Shown: positions 1-10,677 of the stretch, piece after piece
Layout: each line of letters starts with the position of its first letter
How positions within the stretch are numbered: position 1 is the first letter of the stretch
Assembly: GCA_019973155.2 (NCBI GenBank)
Contig: BPQB01000026.1
Span: forward strand, 191,001 to 255,000
DNA length: 64,000 bases
Direction: 5' to 3'
Source: Phanerochaete sordida
Lineage: Eukaryota; Basidiomycota; Agaricomycetes; Polyporales; Phanerochaetaceae
Made by a program: the position numbers and the translations under genes
Notes under the pieces: model-generated
Databases searched by the model: none
Told to the model about the DNA's origin: nothing
What the model saw: only the letters and a program-made list of their open reading frames with translations

Positions 1-683
1 GTCGCCCGAGGTGAACAACATCGCCAACTATGTCACGACGCTACCGAACCTCCGCGGATATGTCGATCTGAGGAGCTACGGCCAGATGAGTGAGCCTATT
101 CGCTCGGGCCCTCGGACCGCACGCTAAACACATGTCTCCAGTCTCCTCGCCGTGGTCGTACACGTGCAAGAAGACGACGAAGGACGCCGAGGACCAGCTC
201 GAGGCGGCGTTGGGCGCGGCGGCTGCGATCAAGACTGCCCACGGGACGCCCTTCACGGTATGTGGCGACCCTCGATCATGAGTGCAGCGAGCTAACAGCG
301 CGGAAGGCGGGAAGCCTCTGTCAGCTTACCTACAAGTATGTGTCCACCCCGTGTTTTCCAGCAGGGCAGCTGACCTGATCGCGCGTTAGGGCCCCGGGGA
401 ACGTGGTTGACTACATGTACGGCATGGCTGGTATCAAGTATTCCTATGCGGTGCATCTGCGCGACACGGGTACCGTATGTGTTACATCCCCTTCCGTGCT
501 TTGCCACCTTGCTGATATCCGTCTCGCAGTACGGTTTCCTTCTCCCACCTGAATGGATCAGGCCTGTCGGGGAGGAGACTGCTAACATGATCAAAGCACT
601 CGCTGGTTTCATCATCAACAAGAAATGTCAGTGTCACTCGCCTGCAGCTCGTGTTCATATCGCTGACCCTGCATCCAGTTTAA
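1..683 (+). CDS. ECM14: Ecm14-like M14 metallocarboxypeptidase homolog, 3' part
   Basis: Partial gene, cut by the window edge. Exons read 2-89, 142-257, 307-335, 390-474, 530-626 and 679-683 with phases that all join. The product contains the end of a zinc carboxypeptidase A fold: 'LRSYGQM' (substrate-side region), 'YTCKKTTKDAEDQLEAAL', 'KYSYAVHLRDTGTYGFLLP' and 'WIRPVGEET', ending in Lys-Lys-Phe. In active M14A enzymes the residue before 'LRDTG' is the catalytic Glu (E-L-R-D); here it is His (H-L-R-D). The fungal Ecm14 branch is known for losing this Glu, so I infer a secreted or vacuolar pseudo-peptidase with a role in cell-wall biology rather than digestion. The zinc ligands lie upstream of the window and cannot be checked. 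The third intron could instead end at 298, but 306 fits the family better. Confidence 0.85.
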
Positions 684-1295
684 ATCGCTCTTGGGTCTAT
701 CTTACGGTGTTGTGCTTGTGCTTGGTACACTCTGTTGTAATTGTAGTTTGCTTCATGTAGCCCACATTTCTATCCCAGCTCCTCCGCGTTACTATTGCCA
801 TGCGAGCTCACCCTGCTTACAGCAATCTGCTCCGTGTGAAGACTAGTTGCATAATCTTGACATAGTACATATGCAATTGCATGGAGGATCACAGATGATG
901 CTACAAGGACTGGGGAGGTAAGGTGGAGAGATGGGATATTAAGAAAAAATATTGCGATGAGGACCTTGGAGGGTCATGATGATGGGCGAGTGACGAATGG
1001 GAGGGGGAAGAGTTACTGAATGTATAAGTATGTCACAAGAATACGCTTGCGAACAAGCATGAAGGTGCAGTAGCACATGATCCAGAGCAGATGAAGGTGG
1101 ATGGCGGAGTGTGGTGTGAGGAGTAGCAGATATTCATAATACCAGAGATAGGAGTATCCCGGCGTAGCGTCCGAGTCTAATAATCAAAACAACGCGGCGT
1201 GCGCCACAACGACAACGCGCAGCCGCTCCAGAAATTCCGGTCGTGAGAGGGTGTGCCCCGCGCCGGGGCGGGATGGGACGGGGGCGAAAGCGCGG
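684..1295. other. Convergent 3' flanks, no gene seen
   Basis: AT-richer than the genes around it, holding the 3' flanks of the carboxypeptidase gene (+) and ATG13 (-). No coding exon supported. Confidence 0.6.
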
Positions 1296-3780
1296 CTAGC
1301 CTGTCCAGTCGCGTCCCCCGCGGCTCCGCCGCCGCTCGTCGTCTATCTCGGGGTCCATGCGTCCGAGCACCTCGGCGGAGGCGATGCTCATGTTCGACGT
1401 CGCGCTGCCCGTCGACGCGAGCCGCGGCCGGCGGTACGCCGCGGGCACGCCGACGCTGATCGTGGGCGAGCTGCCGCTGGGCCGCCGGGCGAGCGGCGGC
1501 GACGCGCCGGGGCCCTCGTGTGGCGTGAGCGTGATGGGGTCGAGCGTGCGCCGGCCGAGGGTCGACGGCCCTGAGCTCGGCGCGCGCGCGGTCGACGAGC
1601 CCGTGCTGCTGCCGTCGCGCTCGCGGTCGCGCCTGCGCCGCGTGCCGATGCTGTTCAGGCTCGCGAAGAACGTGTCGGACATCTGCTGCAGCTTCTCGTC
1701 TACCGCGGACGCGCTCGTGAGCATGGGCTGCGACCCCTCGCGCGTCAGCGCGTGCCCTGCGCCGGCTGCTGGGCCGGGCTCTGGCGGCAGGCTCGAGGCA
1801 GGCTCGACAGGGCTCGACGCCGAGTCGTGCGAGGCCTCTCGGACGCAATGCAGCGGCTTCCGACGGTCTATCTGCTGCACGAAGTCCGAGATGTCGTCGT
1901 CATCGGTGGTCGTGCTACGATAAGACGCGTGCTAAAATGGACTATATGAGCACGCGGATACAGCGGATGATAGAAAGCGCAGTGTCATACCGCCGGGCGT
2001 TCCGGGGCACTCGAAGTACTGCCCTCACTGCCCACGCCTACGACCGGAGGGGTTGCGAATCGATGGCCAAAACTGCTCCTGTACCGCCGCCCTCCGGCCA
2101 GTGGTGACGAGTCGCTTGGTGTGCTGGTACCTTCAAGTGATCGACGATCGCCTAGGCTCGAAGGACCGCCTACGCTAGCTGGTATAGTTGGCGGCGAGGG
2201 ACGAGGCAGCGGGACCGGTGATCCGGGTAGTCTACTGGTTGCCCCGGCACCTATGGGTGATGGCAACGCTGGTGCGCGAGAGGACGTGGGTGAGCTGTGC
2301 ACTGGTCGGGACGGTAATGACGGTCCTGCATTCAATGGCGAATGCTGGCGCAGGGACGTGGACGGCGAATGGACGGACGGAGAACCCGACGACATCGTGC
2401 CCGACTTGAACGCGTTAATCGGGGTGAGGGCTGGGCGGCGGATTGGCATAGGTGCGGGAGAATCCTGCAAGCAACGGGTTCGAAACCAGATACCAGCGCG
2501 TCAATTCCGAATACACTCACCGAACGACCGATCCCGAAACTATCTCTCCTGTAGCGCATCTCCTCCCTCGAGCCGATGGAGGGCGTGCCGTGGCGTATGG
2601 ACGAGGTGTCGGACACACCTGACGCAGACGCGGCGTTTGTCCCGGCGCCTGACAGGGCGCGCGTCATGGGTAGCGCGACGTTCTGTGACCGCGGACTGCT
2701 TCCGGTCAGGGAGGTGGTACGCGTGTGCGTCCGTGGCGGGAGGACGAATCGCTCTGCGACCGACGAGGGTGGCGACCGTGGTAGTGATGTGCGCATCGGG
2801 AGACTGCCAGGGGAGCTGGTGAGCGAGTCGCGTTGCTGATTCCTGAGGAGCGTCGGCGTGAACTCTGGTCCTTCGGCCTGCGAGAGGAACCGCGAGGAGA
2901 GCAGCGACTCTCGGTCGAACAGCTTGAAGTCCGGATTCGAGAGGTACATGGCTGACAGGGAAAGCGTACCCCTGGGGTGGGGGACAGGTGGAAAGTCGTG
3001 TACTTGATGCGCGAGAGGGGATCCTTGTACCAGAGAATCTAGAACCGCAGGAAGAATATCCGGGGCCGACAAGCAAGCACGGGAAGGAGTCAGTCGGCAA
3101 TCGCCATCAACTGCGAGGCAACGTGTATCTCTCACCGAATGCTAAGACACCATCCTCGCTCGTATTCCGCTGCTCGACCCGGACCTGGATGCTAAAGTTC
3201 CCATTGTTCATTCCCCTGAGCCGGCCGCCGCGCCTCGCGTGCTTCCAGGTGGGCAATATACGGAGAAGCGTGAAGATGCTTCTGAACAATGAGATGCCGT
3301 GTTTGTATATCGTTGGAGGGGCTACGTCCGGCGGCTCTTGCAACTGGCCGAGATGCGCCTGCGACTGGTGCGGTTCGAAGACAAGGGTCCAGGTCTCGAG
3401 CAGGATGAAGCGTGGAGTAGGGTCGATCGGCACGCGAGACGAGTCCGGTTCGATGTGCGCGAGCACCTGGTTCGGGGTGAGCTCTGGGACGGCGAGGAGC
3501 ACCTGGAGGCGGAACGTCGAGGGCAGGACGGTGGTCGAGAGAGTGCGGTAGATGCGCGTGTGCTCCTTGAACACGTCGGTGTCTGGAGTCTCGAGGTTGA
3601 ACTGGGGAGCGGGGTCAGCGGGCTCGCGCGAGCACTCCGGAGCGTCTTAGGACGTACCCACTTGTCGGCCCTGGCCTGGGGGTTGGGCTCGTGCGTAGCT
3701 CGAGCATGGTGGACGACGAGCGCGAGCTTGGTGAAGAACCTGTATGCTATCTGGTCGGCCTTGGTGGTGTCATTGGACAT
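1296..3780 (-). CDS. ATG13: Autophagy protein Atg13
   Basis: Regulatory subunit of the Atg1 kinase complex that starts autophagosome formation. Five exons join in phase: 3780-3658, 3601-3136, 3002-2521, 2464-1991 and 1931-1296, giving about 726 residues. Exons 1-2 hold the HORMA domain: N-terminal 'KADQIAYRFFTKLALVVHHA', then 'DVFKEHTRIYRTLS', 'LQVLLAVPELTPNQVL' and 'RIDP'-like 'VPIDPTPRFILLETW'. Exon 3 carries the family block 'PHPRGTLSLS' and 'LLSSRFLSQAEGPEF'. The rest is a long Ser/Pro-rich disordered tail, as usual for Atg13, where TORC1 phosphorylation and Atg1/Atg17 binding occur; an acidic run 'DDDDISDFVQQID' opens the last exon. The junction between exons 2 and 3 (3136/3002) is the least certain, because a short block 'GERYTLPR' would be spliced out. 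Confidence 0.92.
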
Positions 3781-4675
3781 GGCAGACGGCGGAGGAGGCT
3801 CAGAGACGGGACTGTGACGACTGTGCAGACATTAGGGCGGTAGGATATAGTCAGGAAATGGGCGTGCGGGCTGTGGTGGTCGTGGCTCGCACGCAGCTGA
3901 GGATCCTCGTTTTAGGAACCGGAGAAGCGGATCCCCACATTAGCAACGAGTAAGCTTTCGGGGTTAACTTGTCACAAGATTTCATTACAACAATTTCAAT
4001 GCGGATAACAAACTCTACTGATGCGCGTTCTTACCTGCACCGCTCCGTTACAACCGCCCCCACGCAGAGCCTCGGGGTATAGCACAGCTCGCCAATCCTG
4101 CCATTGCGTTGACAGTGAAGGCGAGAACAAGCGTCGGCACGTCTTCTCCGGTGCACTCAGACCTGTAACTATGCAGCCACCGATATTACAGCCCTCCGGA
4201 CCCGTCCTAATCGTATAGCCTCGGGCGAACCACCAAAGTCCCGTCTCACTGCCCCAGTATCCTATGGTGCACGTCCTTATACACATTGGAGGACTGTGGC
4301 ACCGCCTCTTGTGCAGTCAACGCCTTGGCAGATCGGCCGTATGGCGTACACGCACCTTCCAGCCGCCGTCCTCCGCCGCAAGACACCGCCCCGGCGGGCG
4401 GCCAGGAAACCGTCGGAACCCTCACGGTGATGTTGCGAGACTCATACAGGCTTATTTTAGCCAGGAACAGAAACGATCCAGACACGCGGCGGTGAGCGTG
4501 GTGGTACACGCGCCCTGCTGCACCCTCGCCAGTGACGGCAACCGTCCAAAGGAGACGTGCATCCCATATACTGCGATTGCATGATCAAGAGGCAAGTATC
4601 GAGAGATGCATGATCCTGATCGGCTGGTGAGTACAGCTCGCGACTGTCTGGCACGAACACATGCTCACGTACCCC
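3781..4675. other. Intergenic, ATG13 promoter side
   Basis: About 0.9 kb between the ATG13 start and the 3' end of the JmjC gene, both on the minus strand. I see only short overlapping frames with no recognisable domain or splice-linked exons. Confidence 0.5.
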
Positions 4676-5853
4676 TCAGACCACCGGCCCAGGCCGTGCA
4701 AGCACGCCGCTCCGAGGCAAGAACCACCATGACACGCCGGCGGTCCACCCTGCCCGCGGCTGCGGCCCATCGGCGAGGCAGACGTTCTCGACGCGGTGCC
4801 ACCAGCCCCGCGGTATGAATAGGGTCTCTCCCTCGCGGAGCACGCAGCTCTGTGCGTGCGCGGCGAGGGCTTGCGCCGTGCGCGCCGGCACCGTGGGGTG
4901 CGCCTCGACGTGGAACTGGGCACGAGAGTCAGCGTGCGCTCGGCGCAGACGCACTTTCATCCGGGACGTGTTGCTGAGGATGCTGCTGCCGCGCGGCGTG
5001 TCCCGCAGCACGTCCGCGGTGCGCGGCGGCATGAGCAGGACATGCTTGGCGAATCTCGAACGGTCGGAGGACGCCTGCAGATGGAACAGGTTCATGTAGG
5101 CGTCGCAGTGGAATGGACTGACCTGCGCGGGTCTCAGCGGGTCAGCGAGCACGCGTGTTGCGGTGCGATAAACGAGACGCACCGCGCCGGTAGGCCCGAG
5201 GAACGTCGCCTGCATGTACAGGTCGACACTGCCGTCCTCCAGCAAAGGCTGCAATAGAGGCGGCACCTTGGCACCTATGGCGTCCACCTGGGCGATAGCG
5301 CGGAATGAATAGAGTGCCATGTGTTCGAAGCGGGCGACCGTACCTTCTCTCGACCTACCCACTGAGCCAGGTACAGCGGTCTACCGCCGACGGTGCCGTC
5401 GGAGGTCTCGCGAAGCCACTGGAGATAACTCCCGAGAGGCATTGGAATTCGCTCGAACTCACGGCTGGGGATGTCGTCATACGACCCTAGTTCGATATCG
5501 ACGATTTGGTCTCCCCGAGTCTCGAGAGACCGCAGGAGTCTCTCAGCACGATATCCGGGTCCGGGTGGCTTGTCCGCAGGCAGGAGTACAGGATAGTCGA
5601 GAGACGGGCTCCATAACGCGGAGCTGAGCACAGAGGACGTGTCAGGGAGATGGCACGGCCTGTACAGCGCACTAGGATGCTCCTCGTTGCCTGCTGCCTT
5701 TGAGCAGTATCGGACGAGTCGGACGGACGCTGCAGGTGAGGAACGCAGTTGAAGGCTAGCGCCTCGTATGCCTCTCGGTACACCGGCCATCGTTAGCCAG
5801 CCTTGAAGTGCAGATCTCAGCGAGTCATCTCTGCGAGAACGCAAACGACTCAC
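4676..5853 (-). CDS. JmjC / cupin-8 domain oxygenase-like protein
   Basis: Two exons, 5853-5344 and 5287-4676, split by a 56-base intron (phase 0), give about 373 residues. The segment 'PLYLAQW' before the intron is typical of cupin-8/JmjC proteins. The second exon has the metal triad of Fe(II)/2-oxoglutarate oxygenases: His and Asp in 'PFHCDAYMNLFH' and the distal His in 'FIPRGWWHRVENV', followed by 'GWTAGVSWWF'. This layout matches HSPBAP1/TYW5-like small JmjC proteins, which hydroxylate proteins or tRNA bases; the substrate cannot be told from sequence. The Met chosen is the first in frame, and a second Met at residue 22 is possible. Single gene, no operon-like neighbours. Confidence 0.85.
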
Positions 5854-6072
5854 CGCACCAGCTCAGACTCAAGAGGTATATGCGCTCAATGTCGAGCGGA
5901 AAGCCAACACGCTGTACACGTTTGCACGACGCTCATCATGGAAATACCCAAGCCCAAGCTGCAAGAAGCAGTCGTACAGCCAAACTAGGCCAACACGCTA
6001 TACCGTATGATTACGCACAAGCAACGATAGAAACGCGAGCACAAGCACAACACACATCTATGCCTTCTACAT

Positions 6073-7744
6073 TCAATCGGCATGCCTGTTGGGGTCCGCA
6101 AACGGGTCCTCCATGCCGTCCCACTCAAACGGCGTCGCGAGGTCCACCGAGCGGTTCGCGCTGCGCGACCCTGCCCGCGAGTCTGTCGGCGCAGGCGAGT
6201 ACACGCCGCGCGACATGGGCGTGAGAGTGCCCCAGCGCGAGCCAGGGCGCGAGCTCGCCGCGGATGGGCTGCGCGTGCGCGGGGCGGCGCTGTCGCTGCG
6301 CGCGTGCGCGTACTCGGCGAAGAGCGGCGCGTGCGCGTCCTCGGGCGCGTCCGCGAAGGGGTCGTCGGCGGGCGAGGCCCCGCGCGCCGTCTGCGCGCGC
6401 GAGCTGCCGCGGCTCGCCATGTCGCGGTGGACCATGCTCGCGCTCGGGATGGAGGCCATGTCGTACGGGAAGGGGCTCTCGCTGTCGCGCGCGAGGCTGT
6501 CTGTGTAGGTGCCGGAGGCGCGGTGCCCCGTGAGGTCCTCGTACGTCGACATGAAGCGCACCTGGCGGCGGCGCCGGATGCGCAGGAGGAGTAGGATGCA
6601 GGGCACGAGCAGCGCGCCGACGACGAGGATGGGGACAAGGATCACGACGAGAGCGTTGGTGCTGCGAGGCGGTCAGCGGAGGCAATGGTTGGTAGAGCGA
6701 AACAAAACGCACCCGTGCCCTGAGCTGGCAGAAGATGCGCCAGCTCCCGCAGTGGTGTCGGATGGCAGGCTAGACAGGGTATCTGTGGAGCCGTACCCGC
6801 GAGTCGTGACCTGTGTCACATCTACGACCTGCCCAGACGTCGCGGTGCCACTGTTGCTCGCAAGCGTCGTCTGCCACACGGCGGTGTACACCAAAGTCGA
6901 TGTCGGGTTGGCACCAACAGCCATGGGAGTAGGGCTACCGGGAATGATCATTAGTGCTCTGTAGACTGCTCCGAGGATGTCTGCGCACGCACCTGTCCTG
7001 CGAAGAGCTGACCTGCAGCGCGCCTCCGAGCTCGGCGGTCGACGAAGGCCCTGCCCCGTCGTCACCGTCTGTACTCCAAAAAGAGCTGCTGCCTCCGCGG
7101 GACGCGCTCTGCGCGTTCCGCCAGTCTGCAGACGGTCGCGCGGTGAACGTAGTCTTGAAGCTGCGCGTCGTCTGGCCGGCTGGTTGCGACGCGAGTACGT
7201 CGTCCTGTGACAGGGAGGACGAACTCGACGAGAGGGATGGATGCTGAACTGCTTCCAGCGTGCTCGGAGACGCGGCATTCCACGTCGATGCAGGTGCGCC
7301 TTGCGGCGATAGGGAGGCGGAGGTGGGGGCGGTGGGAGAAGGGGTGTTGAGGGAGTTATCGAAGGAGTCGGAAGGGGTGCCCGATGTAACGACGGAAGGC
7401 GACGCCTGGCTTGGGCCAGGCGTACTGTCTAGTGGTGCAGAGAACGCAGACGAGGGCTCCGCGGGAGCTTGCGAGATGGCTGAAGGAGAAGTTGTAAACG
7501 AAAGTGAGGATGAAGTGAGTGTCGCCGAGAAGGACGTGGACGCCGCCGCAGAGGACGGACTTGAAGATTCGGAGCTCGAGCTAGTCGAACTGGATAGACT
7601 GCTTGCAGCGGAGGAGGAAGACACAGAGGAGCTGGAGGAGGCCGCGCTGCTCGCGCTTGCGCTGCCCGACCGCGCGCTCGCGCTGCTGCTTGACGAGGCG
7701 GCGAGCGCGCCTGCGACGCTGTCCAGGGAGCCTGTGCTGCTCAT
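6073..7744 (-). CDS. Ser/Thr-rich single-pass membrane protein (SKG6/Mid2-like layout)
   Basis: Exons 7744-6993, 6958-6713 and 6661-6073 join in phase. The first 230 or so residues are extremely rich in Ser, Thr, Ala and Pro (mucin-like, probably O-mannosylated). A single membrane helix follows at 'VVILVPILVVGALLVPCILL', then an 'RIRRRR' stop-transfer patch and a roughly 170-residue cytosolic tail with 'FMSTYEDLTGHRASGTY' and repeated 'DPFAD' motifs. This is the layout of fungal cell-wall sensors such as Mid2, or SKG6-type proteins. A role in wall sensing is inferred from layout only. No cleavable signal peptide is visible with the ATG at 7744; an upstream exon between 7775 and 8239 that adds one is possible but I could not place it. 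Confidence 0.7.
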
Positions 7745-8447
7745 GCCAGCTGCGTCGAGTCGAGATGAGGACAAAAGACAGAGTGCAGTACGCAGCGCGC
7801 GCGTGCGATCTCCGTCTCATGGCGACGGGTGCCTGGCGGGCTATACCGTTGATCACCGGCGGTCTGGGCGGCCGCGTAGCCTGCTCGTGTGCGCTCTGTG
7901 TCTCGGCGATTGGCCGCGAGGACGGCGCACGTTTGCGGAGAGGACGCGCGAGAACATGCGGGGAGGTAGGAAAAGGCTGGAGAAGGCGGGCGGGGACACT
8001 GTCCCGCGGATCGGCTGCGCGGCGCCCACAAGCATCCACAACGCCACGAAGGGCGCGGATCGCCGCCGGACGCTGGCTGCGGGCCTCGCTAGCCTCTCTT
8101 TGCAATCAAGAACAGGGAGGCGTGTCCGCGGGAGCCAGCTTATCTGTGCGAGCTTGGCGTTCGCGCGACGGAGCGGACGGCCAAGACGAGGCAGCAGCTT
8201 ATCAGCCTGCGCCATGCGCCTCCGCGGCGGCCAGTTCACACCAGGTCACACGAGAGAGTCCGAGATCAAGAGAACAACAGATTATGATTACAACCCGATA
8301 CTGTACACGTACTAGGTTCGTGATGACATGACACGCATGCGGTAACGTTACTTTGGTATCGCAACATCCATGCAAGCACCCAACATACAACTCTCCACCC
8401 TCCAGAGCACGAAAGCGAAACAGCGAGAGCGACGCGCGGCGTGCGGC
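7745..8447. other. Intergenic or undetected 5' exon of the Ser-rich gene
   Basis: GC-rich on its left half; a hydrophobic stretch on the minus strand near 8010-7990 ('FVALWMLVGAA') could be a signal-peptide exon for the gene to its left but no convincing donor was found. The right part is the 3' flank of the peptide transporter. Confidence 0.35.
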
Positions 8448-10552
8448 TCAGTGCTTCTCGGACTCGAGTGCGGGCGGCGGCGCCATGTGGCCCTCGTCGA
8501 TCGCGTTCAGCTCGTCCTCCTGCTGGTCGAGGTGGCGGAACTGGAACCAGAAGATGGTGCCGGCGATGAAGGCGAGGACGCCCATGACGCCGTAGTTCCA
8601 GACGAGGAGCGGGTCCGTCGAGAGCGAGACGAACGCCTCGCCGAGCGCGCTCGCGAGCGCAGACATGAACAGGAACACGGCCATGACGAGCGAGCGCATG
8701 TTCTTCGGCGCCTTCGTGAACGCGTACTCGAGGCCCGTGATCGAGGCGAGGATCTCCGAGAACGCGATCAGCACGTACGAGCCCGTCTGGATCCACACGT
8801 TCAGCGGCGACACAAGCGGGTCTCCGTTCGCGTCCTGGCACGACGCCGCCTGGTAGCCGCACGGGTTCGTCTTGTAGATGTAGTGCTGGAGGACGGCAGC
8901 CCAGACCATGGCGGCGGCGCCCATGAAGAAGCCGAGGGTGATCTTCTTCAGCGGCGTGAACTTGAAGCCCGTGCGCGCGATGGCGGGGTAGATGACGACG
9001 TCGAAGATGGGGATGCAGATGATGAGGGCGAAGGGATCGAGGTTGGAAAGAACGTCGTTGGGAACACCGTGGGTGGACATGGTGGCTGCCTGGGACGTCA
9101 GGTTGTTGTTCAGCTGGTTGTAGGTCAGCCCTGAGGGGATGCATCAGTACGGCGGTCGTCTGCGACGGGAACTCGCTCGATACGCACAGTAGATGGGGAA
9201 GTACATGAAGACGGAGCAAGCCTTGATGCCGCGCTTGACCTCGTCGACCCACTGGTCGTCGAAGGTCATCCAGCGCGGGCGGTCCTCGCCCTTGTAGTTG
9301 CTCGGCTTCGCCTGCTCCCAGAAGTCGGGCGCGCAGAGGTTCCTGTAGGTCTTGACGGGGTTGAAGGAGAAGCGGCCCTTCAAGGCGAGACGCCAGATGC
9401 GCAGGGCCTGGCCAAGGACGGAGCCCTGCGGCGGCGACGTGACGTACTGCTTGTGGCCGAACCAGAGGACGAAGGGGCAGAGGCAGAACAGGATGGTCGG
9501 GAGCGCGTACGCGAGCCAGTAGCCGACATACTTCTCCGAGTACGCCATGCCGATCTGACCAATGAGGGATCCGACGTTGATGAACAGGTAGAAGTACTGC
9601 CAAGACACGTCAGCATGCGGTCACGCGCGTGCCAATCAGGGTTCGCTCACCATGTAGATACGCGCCGTGGTCATCCCAGGGTCGACGATGACGCGCTCAC
9701 CAGACTTGGTCGTCTTGATGAAGAGCTTGCTGCGGCGGTACTGCTCAGCGACGAGGGGCGAGATGTTCGCCTTGAAACCACCCGTGCCGAGACCCATAAT
9801 GATGATGGCGATGACGAAGCATGCGAGCGCGCCATGGCTGTGCTCGATAACACCGGGCACCGATGAGACGATGAGAAGAACGTGGCCGATGAGAGCGACA
9901 ACGACCGAGATGCAGACCGTCTTGAAGCGACCCCATCTTGTGTCTGCAAGGTAGGCGCCGAAGAGAGGAATCACGTATACCCTAAGCGCCGGGATGAGGA
10001 TCGCGGTCGAGTCATTTTTGCCAGCACGAAAAACTCACCAGAAGCTGTTGAAGGTCGAGAGACCGGTGGATGCCTGCTGGCCGAGGCCAAGGGCACCGGG
10101 CTGCTTGACGGAAGCACCCGTCTTCGAGCCGGCAGGGAGCGGTTGTTGGATGAAGTTGGTCTAGCGCGGGAAGTCAGTGGGGTGTCCCGTGATGGTGCTT
10201 TGATGCGAGGGTACTCACGAAGACGACAGTGGCTCCGTAGTAGGAAAAGCGTTCGCAAAGCTCAACGAAAGCGATGACTGCAGGGTGGGTTAGCGCGGCC
10301 GTGATATCATCCCACGCCAGACTCACGGTACGAGTTCCATGGGATGTTGTCTGATACACGGCGGAGGGTATCCCGCTCCTCCTCGGTGGGGAACTCGAGG
10401 CCGTCGTGGATGCCGTCGAGCTCGTGCGAGGCGGCCTCGGAGACGACGTGGTCGTGCTCGAGGGCGCCGAGCTTCTTCTCGAGGATGTACTGGTCACGCT
10501 CGGCCTCGGCGTATCCGGCGAACACTGCGTCATCTGTCTGCAAGCCTGCCAT
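8448..10552 (-). CDS. PTR2: PTR2-type proton-coupled oligopeptide transporter
   Basis: Imports di- and tripeptides with protons across the plasma membrane (POT/NPF branch of the major facilitator superfamily). About seven exons; the first is 10552-10327, ending one base into a codon. Family signatures are clear: the E-x-x-E-R-F motif in 'VELCERFSYYGATVVF', the loop 'ADTRWGRFKTV', and PTR signature 1 in 'GLGTGGFKANISPLVAEQ'. Many hydrophobic helices follow, including 'YFYLFINVGSLIGQIG' and 'FALIICIPIFDVVIYPAI', and the last pair ends in 'FIAGTIFWFQFRHLDQQEDE'. The acidic N-terminal segment and the extracellular loop with paired Cys around 8830-8870 are usual for fungal PTR2. Length is about 600 residues, as expected. 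In yeasts such genes respond to peptides and nitrogen supply; nothing here shows that directly. Confidence 0.93.
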
Positions 10553-10670
10553 CGTGTGTGTTCAGTGACTCTGCGAGGAGTACTGGGTGGATGGGGGACG
10601 GAGCGAGGTCGCGGCGGCGAGAGATGAGGGGGGAAAGAAGGTTCGCTGGAGAATCGGAGGGCGTGTGCAA

Positions 10671-10677
10671 TTTTATA
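10671..10677 (-). promoter_or_regulatory. TATA-like element of the peptide transporter gene
   Basis: TATAAAA on the minus strand about 120 bases upstream of the transporter ATG at 10552. Confidence 0.5.

Noticed and set aside
1251..1923. Plus-strand frames opposite the ATG13 last exon
   Set aside because: They are shadows of the minus-strand coding sequence, which has family motifs and in-phase introns.
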